58,379 bases of DNA, from assembly GCA_037176905.1 (NCBI GenBank), contig JBBBWG010026980.1, positions 8,590-66,968 of the forward strand, written 5' to 3'. This DNA comes from Azolla pinnata (taxonomy: Eukaryota > Streptophyta > Polypodiopsida > Salviniales > Salviniaceae). Every line of letters begins with the position of its first letter. The first letter of the stretch is position 1. The notes under the pieces were generated by a model, which saw only the letters and a list, made by a program, of their open reading frames with translations, did no database searches and was not told where the DNA came from. Below are positions 49,800 to 57,887 of this stretch, one piece after another. Made by a program: the position numbers and the translations under genes.

Positions 49800-50030
49800 G
49801 TGTTGATGGAGAGATGGAGATGGAGATGGAGATGGTGGTGGAGATGTCGATGGAGAGATAGTGATGGAGATGGTGAGATGGAGATGGAGATGGCGATGGT
49901 GAGATGGAGATGGTGAGATGGAGATGGAGCTGGAGATGGAGGTAGTGATGGCGATGGTGAGATGGAGATGGTGAGATGGAGATGGAGCTGGAGATGGAGG
50001 TAGTGATGGAGATGGAGATGGAGATGGTGC
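49800..50030. repeat. GGAGAT / GGTGAGAT satellite-like array
   Basis: Imperfect higher-order array of GGAGAT, GGTGAGAT and GGCGAT words; a ~60-bp block (GGAGATGGAGCTGGAGATGG with flanks) is present twice, near 49919 and 49979. It ends just before the PPR-E leader exon. Confidence 0.8.
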
Positions 50031-50076
50031 CCACCAAGATTTGCCATGGCTTTGCTTCTTCTGCCCAGCAACGACC

Positions 50077-50160
50077 ATGAAGCAAGGAGAGAGGTCTACA
50101 CACCTCTTATGGAAAGCCTACTTCAGAGATCCATCGCTGTGTCATGACAATCCTCACAAG
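50077..50160 (+). CDS. candidate 5' leader exon of PPR-E (homologous to the PPR-B leader)
   Basis: Twenty-eight codons from an ATG at 50077, containing LLWKAYFRDPSLCHDN, which matches LLWKDLFRNPSLWSDN of PPR-B in both protein and DNA. It ends at a near-perfect donor (CACAAG|GTCAGT, phase 0). No strong acceptor in the right phase joins it to the main PPR-E frame; the only in-phase AG without an intervening stop is at 50412-50413 and has a weak tract. It may be 5' UTR, a decayed first exon, or spliced in a way I cannot resolve. Confidence 0.4.
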
Positions 50161-50323
50161 GTCAGTTGCACTCCTCCTCCTCCTCCTCCTCCTCCTTTTC
50201 TTTCTGTTGTTGTTCTTGTTGAAGCAGACAGGCTTGACAGGGATTGATGGATTCCTTTCTGTTGCTTGCCGTTCATCATCTATGCACAATATGTGGTCAC
50301 ATGCATAGCATAGCTCGGGATCG

Positions 50324-53300
50324 ATGGACATCAATCACAGGCTTCCAGATGCATCATCACCGCCTTCATCGATCGATGGATGCTACACCAATCCACCTTG
50401 GGTTCTCGGCGAGCTGAGGCGAAGGGCTGCACTAGATGCAGCGATGGCGTTGCCAGGAGCGGAGGAACAGTCTCGCTCTCCGAAGCTAGCGCTCGATTCG
50501 AAGAAGGGAAGAACTGCGACCGACGATGCAAGGGCGGATGTTGCAATGGTGGAGCTGCTGAAGACTTGTGCCAGGAAGAGGGACATTCATGCAGGGATTC
50601 TCCTCCACGCCGAGATCACGAGGAGGGGCTTGCTCGAAAAGAACCCTTTCATAGGCTGCAGCTTGATCAGTATGCTTGCCAAATGTGGCGATCTCGAGAA
50701 AGCTGCGGCAGTGCATGCCGAGCTTCCTGTCCGTGATGTGGTCTCTTGGAACGCTCTGCTTGCGGCCTATGTCCAGCATGGGAAAGGCCATGAAGCGCTT
50801 CATTCTTTCGAGGGCATGCAGACCGAGGGCCTGTCTCCCAATGGGGTCACCTTCATCTGTACGCTGAAGGCCTGTGGCATCGTCGGAGATGTCGACAAAG
50901 GCATACAGATTCATGACGAGATCGCCGGCCGAGGCTTGTTGGAGAGGAACGTCATGCTCGGCAATGCGCTTGTGGATGTATATACCAGATACGGAATGCT
51001 CGAGAAAGCGAAGCAAGTGCTCCTAGACCTCCCTGCTCGGAATGTCGTCTCTTGGTCTACGTTGATCGCAGGATATGCCCGGAATGGACAGGGTCGTGAA
51101 GCCATCTCGTGCTTTGAGCAGATGCAAAGGGAAGGTATCTCGCCGAACGATGCCACCATTTTGTCTACTCTGAAGGCATGCGGTAGCATCGGAGCAATCA
51201 ATCAGGGCCAGAGAATTCACAAAGACATCATCGAGCGTGGTTTGCTGGCGAAAAACGTCATGCTTGGAAATGCGCTGGTCGACATGTATGCCAAATGTGG
51301 CATGCTTACAAAGGCACGACAAGTTCTCGACGAGCTCCCCGCACGCAATGTAGTCTGTTGGTCCGCATTGATTGCGGGATATACACAAGAGGGGCAATGC
51401 CACGAAGCAGTGAACTGTTTCCTAAGTATGCTGCAGGAAGGTATATGTCCAAACGAGGTCACTTTTGTTTGTGTTCTTAAAGCCTGTGGCAGCACCGGGG
51501 CTATTCGCATGGGCCAACAAATCCACGACCAGATTATCATTGAAGGGATTCTGAAGAAAAATATCATTCTCGGTAATGCTTTAGTGGACATGTACGCAAA
51601 ATGTGGCATACTTGACAAGGCTGCTCAAACGCTTGATGTGCTACCTGTTCGAAACACAATTTCTTGGTCGTCCCTGATCACTGGTTTAGCCGAACACGGT
51701 AGGGGATATGAAGCACTCAATTGTTTTGAACGAATGAAAATGGAGGGTCTCTCTCCTGATGGGGTTACCTATGCTTGTGTTTTGAAGGCATGTGGCACAA
51801 TCGGAGCCATCAATAAGGGCAGAGAAATCCACGATGAGATTTTGGATAGGGGTTTGCTGAAGGGATCTGTTAAACTCGGCACTGCTTTGATAGACATGTA
51901 TGCCAAATGTGACATGCTTGCAAAAGCACGTGAAGTTCTTGAAGAACTTCCAGTTCAGGATGCAGTCTCTTGGTCAGTAATCATATATGGATATGCCCAT
52001 CAAGGGCAATACCATGAAGCACTAGGCTGTTTCGAAAGGATGCAAAAGGACGGACTATATCTAGACGAAGTTACATTCCTTTGTGTATTGCAGGCTTGTG
52101 GTAACGTAGGCGCTGTTTATAAAGGAAAACAAATACATAGCGAGATTATAAATAGGGGTTTCCTGAAGGAAAATACCATGCTTGGCAATGCGTTAGTGGA
52201 TATGTATGTAAAATTTGGCATGCTAGCTAGAGCGCGAGAAGTTCTAGAAGAGCTTCCTGTGCAGAATATTGTAACTTGGAACACACTTATTGCAGGGTAT
52301 GTGCAAAATGAGCAAAGCCATGAAGCAATGGAGTGCTGGGCAAGCATCAAACGAAAGGGAATCGCTCCTGATGAGATTACATTTTCTTGCATGCTTAAGG
52401 CCTGTGGCATCCTAGGAGATGTCATCCGTGGCGAAGAAGTTCACAGCGAGATATCAAACCATGGATGTCTCAAGGAAAATGTTGTAATAGGCACTTCTTT
52501 GATTGACATGTATGGGAAATGTGGTTTACTTTCTAAAGCACGGCAAGTTCTTGAAGAGCTTTGTGGGCGTGATGTTGTCTCATGGTCTGCCCTGATTGCA
52601 GGATATGCTCAAGCAGGACAAGGTCTCGAAGCTCTGAACTGTCTTGTGCAGATGCAAAAGGAGAGCCTCTATCCAAATGAAGTTACCTTTTTGTGTATTT
52701 TAAAGGCTTGTGCCAGCATAGGCGCCATTGACGTTGGAAGACAGATCCATAAGGAAATCGTTAATCGGGGGTTCTTGAAAAAAAATGTCGAGCTTGGCAA
52801 CGCCTTAGTGGATATGTATGCAAAATGTGGCATGCTTGCAAACGCAAAACAACTTCTAGAAAAGCTTCCGATTAGAAATGTGGCTACTTGGAATGCCTTG
52901 ATTGGAGGGTATGCCGAAAATGAACAATGCCATAAGGCATTAGATTGTCTTGAGAAAATGAAAGGAGAGGACCTCTGTCCAGATGAAGTCACTTTTGCTT
53001 GCACTTTAAAGGCTTGCGGCAGAATAGGAGACGTTGAGATGGTTGAGAAACTTCGCAATGAGATTCTCGACAGGGGCTTACTGGACAAAAACATCACGCT
53101 TGGTAATTCGTTGTTGGGTACATATGCTAAATGTGGCATGACAGCAAAAGCACGAGAGGTGCTTGAAAACCTTCCCATCCGAAACGTAGTCTCTTGGAAT
53201 GCACTCATTGCAACGTATGTTCGAAACGGTGAAGGTCATGAAGCGTTCATTTCTTTTGAATGCATGCAAAGCGAGGGCATTTCTCCTGATGAGGCTACTT

Positions 53301-53929
53301 TTGTCTCTATCCTGAAGGCATGTACCACAACAGGAGCTATTGAGAAGGGCAAACAATTTCATAACGATATTCTACGAACAGGTTTATTGGGAAAGAGCAT
53401 ATCGATTGGCGGTGCTTTGGTGAGTATGTACGCGAAATGTGGCTTGCTTGCGAAAGCAGAGCAGGTCCTCGATATGCTTGCGAATCGAGATGCAATCTGT
53501 TGGTCAGCATTGATTGCAGGTTATGCACAAAAGAGGCTGGGTGTTGAAACGCTGGACTGTTTTGCGCGGATGCAGAGGGAGGGTCACTCACCAGATGCAG
53601 TAACCTTCCTATGCGTATTGAATGCATGTTGTCATGCAGGGAAATTGGGTGAAGCCCAAACATACTATGAGAACATGAGCGGAAAATATGGCATCTTGCC
53701 AAGCTCGCAACACGCGGCTTGCATGATGATCCTTTATGGGCATGCAGGGCAATTCGACGAGGCAATGTCAGTGGCCAAGACGATGGCAGCTGCTGACGAC
53801 GCTTCGCTTTGGTTCGCGTTGTTGGGAACTTGTTGCAAATGGGGTAACTTGAAGCTTGGAGAATTGGTGTTTGAGCAGGCAACACAACATGATAAGAGTA
53901 TTGGAAGTGGTATATACTCTTATGGGTAA
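50324..53929 (+). CDS. PPR-E: very long PLS-type PPR protein, frameshifted at the C terminus
   Basis: Intronless 1201-aa ORF with ten S motifs (first LAKCGDLEKA at ~115, last SMYAKCGLLAKA) and about ten P-L-S units, so roughly 30 PPR motifs. It is the longest array here. Leader of ~70 aa; PPWVLGELRR resembles PCWVLNELSR in PPR-B, which supports this start region. The tail has L2/S2 (SQHAACMMILYGHAG) and E1 (LWFALLGTCCKWGNLKLG). After HDKSIGSG the frame breaks. Homologous E2 codons (YTLMGNI, then YAAAGMKEAACMLEPVR) continue, but each block is displaced by one extra base, at about 53912 and 53934. The reading frame therefore stops at 53927, about 30 residues before the expected end. The first third is GC-rich and the rest AT-richer. 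Possibly still functional, since only E2 is lost. Confidence 0.88.
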   Translation: MDINHRLPDASSPPSSIDGCYTNPPWVLGELRRRAALDAAMALPGAEEQSRSPKLALDSKKGRTATDDARADVAMVELLKTCARKRDIHAGILLHAEITRRGLLEKNPFIGCSLISMLAKCGDLEKAAAVHAELPVRDVVSWNALLAAYVQHGKGHEALHSFEGMQTEGLSPNGVTFICTLKACGIVGDVDKGIQIHDEIAGRGLLERNVMLGNALVDVYTRYGMLEKAKQVLLDLPARNVVSWSTLIAGYARNGQGREAISCFEQMQREGISPNDATILSTLKACGSIGAINQGQRIHKDIIERGLLAKNVMLGNALVDMYAKCGMLTKARQVLDELPARNVVCWSALIAGYTQEGQCHEAVNCFLSMLQEGICPNEVTFVCVLKACGSTGAIRMGQQIHDQIIIEGILKKNIILGNALVDMYAKCGILDKAAQTLDVLPVRNTISWSSLITGLAEHGRGYEALNCFERMKMEGLSPDGVTYACVLKACGTIGAINKGREIHDEILDRGLLKGSVKLGTALIDMYAKCDMLAKAREVLEELPVQDAVSWSVIIYGYAHQGQYHEALGCFERMQKDGLYLDEVTFLCVLQACGNVGAVYKGKQIHSEIINRGFLKENTMLGNALVDMYVKFGMLARAREVLEELPVQNIVTWNTLIAGYVQNEQSHEAMECWASIKRKGIAPDEITFSCMLKACGILGDVIRGEEVHSEISNHGCLKENVVIGTSLIDMYGKCGLLSKARQVLEELCGRDVVSWSALIAGYAQAGQGLEALNCLVQMQKESLYPNEVTFLCILKACASIGAIDVGRQIHKEIVNRGFLKKNVELGNALVDMYAKCGMLANAKQLLEKLPIRNVATWNALIGGYAENEQCHKALDCLEKMKGEDLCPDEVTFACTLKACGRIGDVEMVEKLRNEILDRGLLDKNITLGNSLLGTYAKCGMTAKAREVLENLPIRNVVSWNALIATYVRNGEGHEAFISFECMQSEGISPDEATFVSILKACTTTGAIEKGKQFHNDILRTGLLGKSISIGGALVSMYAKCGLLAKAEQVLDMLANRDAICWSALIAGYAQKRLGVETLDCFARMQREGHSPDAVTFLCVLNACCHAGKLGEAQTYYENMSGKYGILPSSQHAACMMILYGHAGQFDEAMSVAKTMAAADDASLWFALLGTCCKWGNLKLGELVFEQATQHDKSIGSGIYSYG

Positions 53930-54243
53930 TATTTTATGCAGCTGCTGGCATGAAAGAGGCTGCATGTATGCTGGAACCTGTGAGAGTAACAAATGCTACT
54001 TGAGAAACAGCTACATTCATAATCTAATGTCTTGAATATAAGACAGGATTATGCTAGTCCCTATCCCGGATGTGCTCATCGGCATCAGATTTATGTGGGG
54101 CTTTCAAAAGTTTGAATGTCTTCAAATTGGACCTCTTTTGTGTAAGGGAGAAACTGGAGATGTGGATGTATTTATGCACAATGTGCAAAGCTTGCACCAG
54201 TGCTTGAAGGCCTTCCAGTGGAAGATTGCAATCCCTTACTACG
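53930..54243. other. 3' region of PPR-E
   Basis: The first ~70 bp hold the out-of-frame remnant of the E2 motif, ending TGA at about 54001. The rest is likely 3' UTR. A frame opens at 54051 and runs into the repeat array. Confidence 0.6.
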
Positions 54244-54693
54244 CGCTGATTGTATATCAGAATTTGCAAAGCCCTTCCATCTTGAATGCTGGCGCTGGCA
54301 AATTCCACCGGTTCGGGGGCATGCATGTATTTGCTGAATGTGACATTCTAAAACAAGTCAAAGCATTTCCTCCAAGAAATCCAGGTATGCTGAATGTGAT
54401 TGTATATCCAAATTCACAAAGCCCTTCTGTCTTGAATGCTGGGGCTGGCAAAATTCCACTGGTTTGGGGCATGCATGTATTTGCTGAATGTGACATTTTA
54501 AAACAAGTCAAAGCATTTCCTCCAAGAAATCCAGGTATGCTGAATGTGATTGTATATCCAAATTCACAAAGCCCTTCTGTCTTGAATGCTGGGGCTGGCA
54601 AAATTCCACTGGTTTGGGGCATGTATATGTTGAATATGAGATTCTAGAAAAATCAAAGCACTTCCTCCAAGAAATCCAGGTATGTATGGTTTC
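54244..54693 (+). repeat. 150-bp tandem repeat, three copies, open as a 50-codon repeat
   Basis: CAAAGCATTTCCTCCAAGAA recurs at 54360 and 54510, with a diverged copy (CAAAGCACTTCC) at 54655. CTTGAATGCTGG is spaced the same way. Copies 2 and 3 are almost identical. Because the period is a multiple of three, a 198-codon frame (54051-54647, +) passes through it, repeating SPSVLNAGAGKIPLVWGM and HVFAECDILKQVKAFPPRNP. I do not recognise this protein, and the third copy degenerates before the stop. It may well be non-coding 3' UTR repeat. Confidence 0.85.
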
Positions 54694-55712
54694 CTCCAGG
54701 TTTGCATAAACTGATCCTTGCATCATTAAAAATTATATTGTTTGTTCTGCAAAGAAACAATCAATTGCATACATGTTAGTGCTAAGATTAGCAGTTGGTG
54801 TGTGGTTGAGAAACTACTCTAAACTTGATGAAAAAACTTGATGACCAATCAAATTTTTAAGACTTGGTGGCCCAACAGAGTAAGATCACCTGACGAATGG
54901 ATCAAACAGATCTTGTACAATTTGCGTACAACTTCCCATACACCATTGGAAATGTTGCTTGTAAAGAATCAAGTCTACAGGGATGGCTATCACATTTTCT
55001 TCAAGAAGCTGAAATTGTGCCCCTTGGTTACAAGCGTTAGTTCCAACATTGCTGTGAATGCGCTTGCAACAACAGTACCTTGATTTGTAACAGCAGTCGA
55101 GCTGCGAATGTAGACAATCTTGAACTGTATCTTAGCATTGTTACAAGTGTTTTGCACTCCAAACACTGTTGCTCTGTTCCTAGCCCTGAAATTGAATTTG
55201 GCCCAGGGAGTCATGGAAACGTTTCCAGGCACATCTTCTCCAAATGCTATGACAGCTCAAAAAATGTGGATTATGCATCAGAATCCTTAATAAATCGATC
55301 TTTGACTGACGCTGTCACATCAACACCCATGACCTCTGCACATCAACTTGATCCAAACCTTCCTCATGTCGAATCCAAGAAGTTAAGATTGGGTCATGGG
55401 TACAACATCTGAATCGATCAGTTCTTTAAGTTTGAGATGCGCCCCTTTTTGTTCCAGTCAAAATCATTGGGGATTCGAGATATTCAATTCTCTGAAGAAA
55501 TTTCTCCTGATCCTTCCGTCCTGTAAATTAAAGACTTCATCAGACTTACATCTGATGGGTCCGGATGCATCAACATAGATTCTGTACAGACACATTCAAT
55601 ATCGGTCCTTCATGTATACCATGTGTAAACAAGGATAGTGCCTCCACATCCGTTTAAGGGAGTATTGCACAAACATCGGAATCCCAGACATCCTGATGCA
55701 ATCTTAGACATG
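54694..55712. other. convergent 3' intergenic region, PPR-E / PPR-F
   Basis: No gene recognised. Frames of 80-110 codons on both strands (54838-55083 +, 55080-55412 +, 54990-55232 -) overlap one another and show no motif I know. Confidence 0.5.
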
Positions 55713-57887
55713 TTACCGCTTTACTGTCACATGCTTCTTTATTTCTGCAAAGCAAGGATCCATTTCGAAACCGCTCCGATGATCCAAACTGCATTCCTGT
55801 TTTTTCAACATGTGAGATTGGTGGCCACAAGCAACCAACGCTGTGAGCGCCTCAACTGTGGGTTGTAAGGGGATCCTATCAAACAACTCCTCGGCAGCAT
55901 CCATCCTTCCACTCCTCCCAAGCAAATCAATCATACAAGCAAAATGGTCCACCCCCGGGGAAAGATGATAAGATCGAGTCATGGAATGAAAGAACTGACA
56001 GCCCTCCACAACCAATCCAGCATTTCTGCAAGCAACAAGGAGACCAAGAAAGGTTACTTCATCAGGTGTGGGCCCTTCTTTTTGCATCCGTGAGAAAAGC
56101 TGCAATGCTACCTTTCCCTGCCCATTTTGAGCATACACCGCGATCACTGTGGTCCACGAGATCACATTCCTTTGATCCATCATATCAAATGTCTTTTGAG
56201 CATCCTCGAGGCTACCACATTTGCCATACAGATTGATGGCAGCATTACAAATAATAACGTCTTTCTCAAAACCATTGCTGGAGGCAATAGCATGGACAAT
56301 CTTGCCATCCACAAGAGCTGCCTTCCCAGCACATGCATCCAGCATGCTAACAAAGGTCACCACATCCGCTGTAGCTTTGTTCTGCCTTTGCATAACCTCG
56401 AACAGATGAAGGGCTTCGCGCAGGTCCACTTGACTGTACACTGCAATCATGGTATTCCACAAGAACACATCTCTAGTAGATACCCTATCGAATACTCTCT
56501 TCGCATCGTCGGGACTGCCACACTTTCCGTACATATTGACAAGTGCAGCACTAACATTCATATCCGACACGTAGCTGGTATCCATCAAGCACCAATATAT
56601 GAGGTTGCCTTCGGCCAACGTTCCATTCTTGCTACATGCAGTAAGGATGGCCATAAAGCAAACCAAATCCGGCATTATTCCTTCGTTTTGCATCTGTCCA
56701 AAGAGGCTCAAAGCCTCCGAACCCTGCCCTTGCTCCATGAAGACGACAATGACCGCTGTCCACGAAATCACATCTCGGCGGGGTATAGTAAGGAGCAATG
56801 TCCTGGCATCATCAAAGCTACCGCATTGGCTATACATGCTGATAAGTGCATTGGCTACCATGAGGTCGGATCCGAGACCGCTCCAATGGACGAGGGCATG
56901 CAAGATCATGCCACATCCCAGCATCCTCGCACTCGAGATCGAGCTGAGCACATTGACATAGGTGACTCTGTCGGGCAGAGTTCCTTCGATGCTCATCTGC
57001 TGGAAGAGATGGAGGACAACATCGTGGCGCTCCCGATGCACGTAAAGGGCTATGAGAGCTGTCCAAGAGACCGGATTGCGCTCGGGCAGCGAATCGAAAG
57101 CTCGCTGAGCTTCATCGAGCATCTGGGCCTTGCCATACATGGTGACCAGCGCGGTTCCCACTACCACATCATCCCGGAAGTCGCAGCATGCGATGCGGGC
57201 GTGTATGCGTGCAGGTGTGCTCGATCCATGAGCAGATGTGGTCGATCCATGCTTAAATGCGGTCGATCCATGCGCAGATGTGGTTGATCCATGCTTAAAT
57301 GTGGTCGATCCATGCTTAAATGTGGTCGATCCATGCGCAGATGTGGTTGATCCATGTGCAGATGTGGTCGATCCATGCGCAGATGTGGTCGATCCATGCG
57401 CAGATGTGGTCGATCCATGTGCAGATGTGGTCGATCCATGTGCAGGTGCATGTGCATGGGCATGGGTACTCACATTCGACAGCAAGGACACGAACGTGAC
57501 GCGGTTGGGAAGCACAGACTGTTGCAGCATGTGGTCGAAGAGGTCCTCTGCTTGCGGCATGATGCTTGAACCGCCCTCGACGACGCCCTGCAAGCCCATC
57601 ATGTAGTTGAATGCGAACACGTTCCGGAAGCTCATGGAGGCGAAGATGGAGACCGACTCCCGGGGCGCCCCGCACTTGCCGTACATCTGCAGCAGGTGGC
57701 TCCCGACGGAGGGGTGCTCTTGGAGGCCATGGCTGAGGAGCAGGTGATGTGCGAGCATGCCGTGAACCAGGGACTTGGAGCTGCCATGGGCAAGGAGAAG
57801 AGAGATGTGGGCGCCCACCACCATGGGACCTCGATGATGATGATGGCGCTGCTGCTGCTGCTGCTGCTGTTGCTGATCAGCCACCAT
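55713..57887 (-). CDS. PPR-F: PLS-type PPR protein of a different subgroup, with an internal HGSTTSA repeat expansion
   Basis: Intronless 724-aa ORF. The N terminus is poly-Gln/His (QQQQQQQQQRHHHH). Motif wording (LLQMYGKCGAPRES, LVNMYGKCGSPDDAKRVFDRVSTRDVF, WTTVIAVYAQNGQGKVALQLF) is that of ordinary land-plant PLS proteins, unlike PPR-A to PPR-E. Five S motifs with P and L partners. Residues 150-226 are eleven tandem 7-residue units (HGSTTSA with HGSTTFK variants), inserted in the first L motif between VTFVSLLSNVS and RIHARIACC, where about ten residues are normal. The C terminus has SPGVDHFACMIDLLGRSGRMDAAEELF, then a degenerate E1 (VEALTALVACGHQSHML) and stops after EMDPCFAEIKKHV. It therefore lacks E2 and DYW and may be truncated. 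The start at 57887 lies just before the CAG tract; no better upstream ATG was seen. Confidence 0.88.
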   Translation of the reverse strand: MVADQQQQQQQQQRHHHHRGPMVVGAHISLLLAHGSSKSLVHGMLAHHLLLSHGLQEHPSVGSHLLQMYGKCGAPRESVSIFASMSFRNVFAFNYMMGLQGVVEGGSSIMPQAEDLFDHMLQQSVLPNRVTFVSLLSNVSTHAHAHAPAHGSTTSAHGSTTSAHGSTTSAHGSTTSAHGSTTSAHGSTTFKHGSTTFKHGSTTSAHGSTAFKHGSTTSAHGSSTPARIHARIACCDFRDDVVVGTALVTMYGKAQMLDEAQRAFDSLPERNPVSWTALIALYVHRERHDVVLHLFQQMSIEGTLPDRVTYVNVLSSISSARMLGCGMILHALVHWSGLGSDLMVANALISMYSQCGSFDDARTLLLTIPRRDVISWTAVIVVFMEQGQGSEALSLFGQMQNEGIMPDLVCFMAILTACSKNGTLAEGNLIYWCLMDTSYVSDMNVSAALVNMYGKCGSPDDAKRVFDRVSTRDVFLWNTMIAVYSQVDLREALHLFEVMQRQNKATADVVTFVSMLDACAGKAALVDGKIVHAIASSNGFEKDVIICNAAINLYGKCGSLEDAQKTFDMMDQRNVISWTTVIAVYAQNGQGKVALQLFSRMQKEGPTPDEVTFLGLLVACRNAGLVVEGCQFFHSMTRSYHLSPGVDHFACMIDLLGRSGRMDAAEELFDRIPLQPTVEALTALVACGHQSHMLKKQECSLDHRSGFEMDPCFAEIKKHVTVKR
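57210..57440 (-). repeat. 21-bp in-frame minisatellite inside PPR-F, eleven copies
   Basis: Unit on the plus strand GATGTGGTCGATCCATGCGCA, with GTGCA and TTAAA variants in the last five bases. Each unit is one HGSTTSA or HGSTTFK heptapeptide. All copies keep the PPR frame open. The antisense strand is also open, giving a spurious 122-codon frame. Confidence 0.95.

Larger units (their letters stand above)
48599..50076. other. divergent, repeat-rich spacer between PPR-D and PPR-E
   Basis: The likely location of both promoters. It holds a GGCGAT array (48698-48792), TA runs (48848-48864 and 48990-49008) and an AT-rich stretch of TTTA/GTTA words between them. A GGAGAT-rich array follows at about 49800-50030. 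An ATGATG/GTTTGATG-like degenerate stretch covers 49480-49790. No gene was recognised. Confidence 0.55.

Noticed and set aside
49361-50103. Minus-strand frames of 160-236 codons rich in His, Leu, Ser, Pro
   Set aside because: Created by the GGAGAT array; not protein-like.
56127-57287. 386-codon plus-strand frame
   Set aside because: Antisense shadow of PPR-F; its periodic pattern mirrors the PPR repeats.
57238-57606. 122-codon VDPCADV-repeat frame on the plus strand
   Set aside because: Complement of the HGSTTSA-coding minisatellite in PPR-F.
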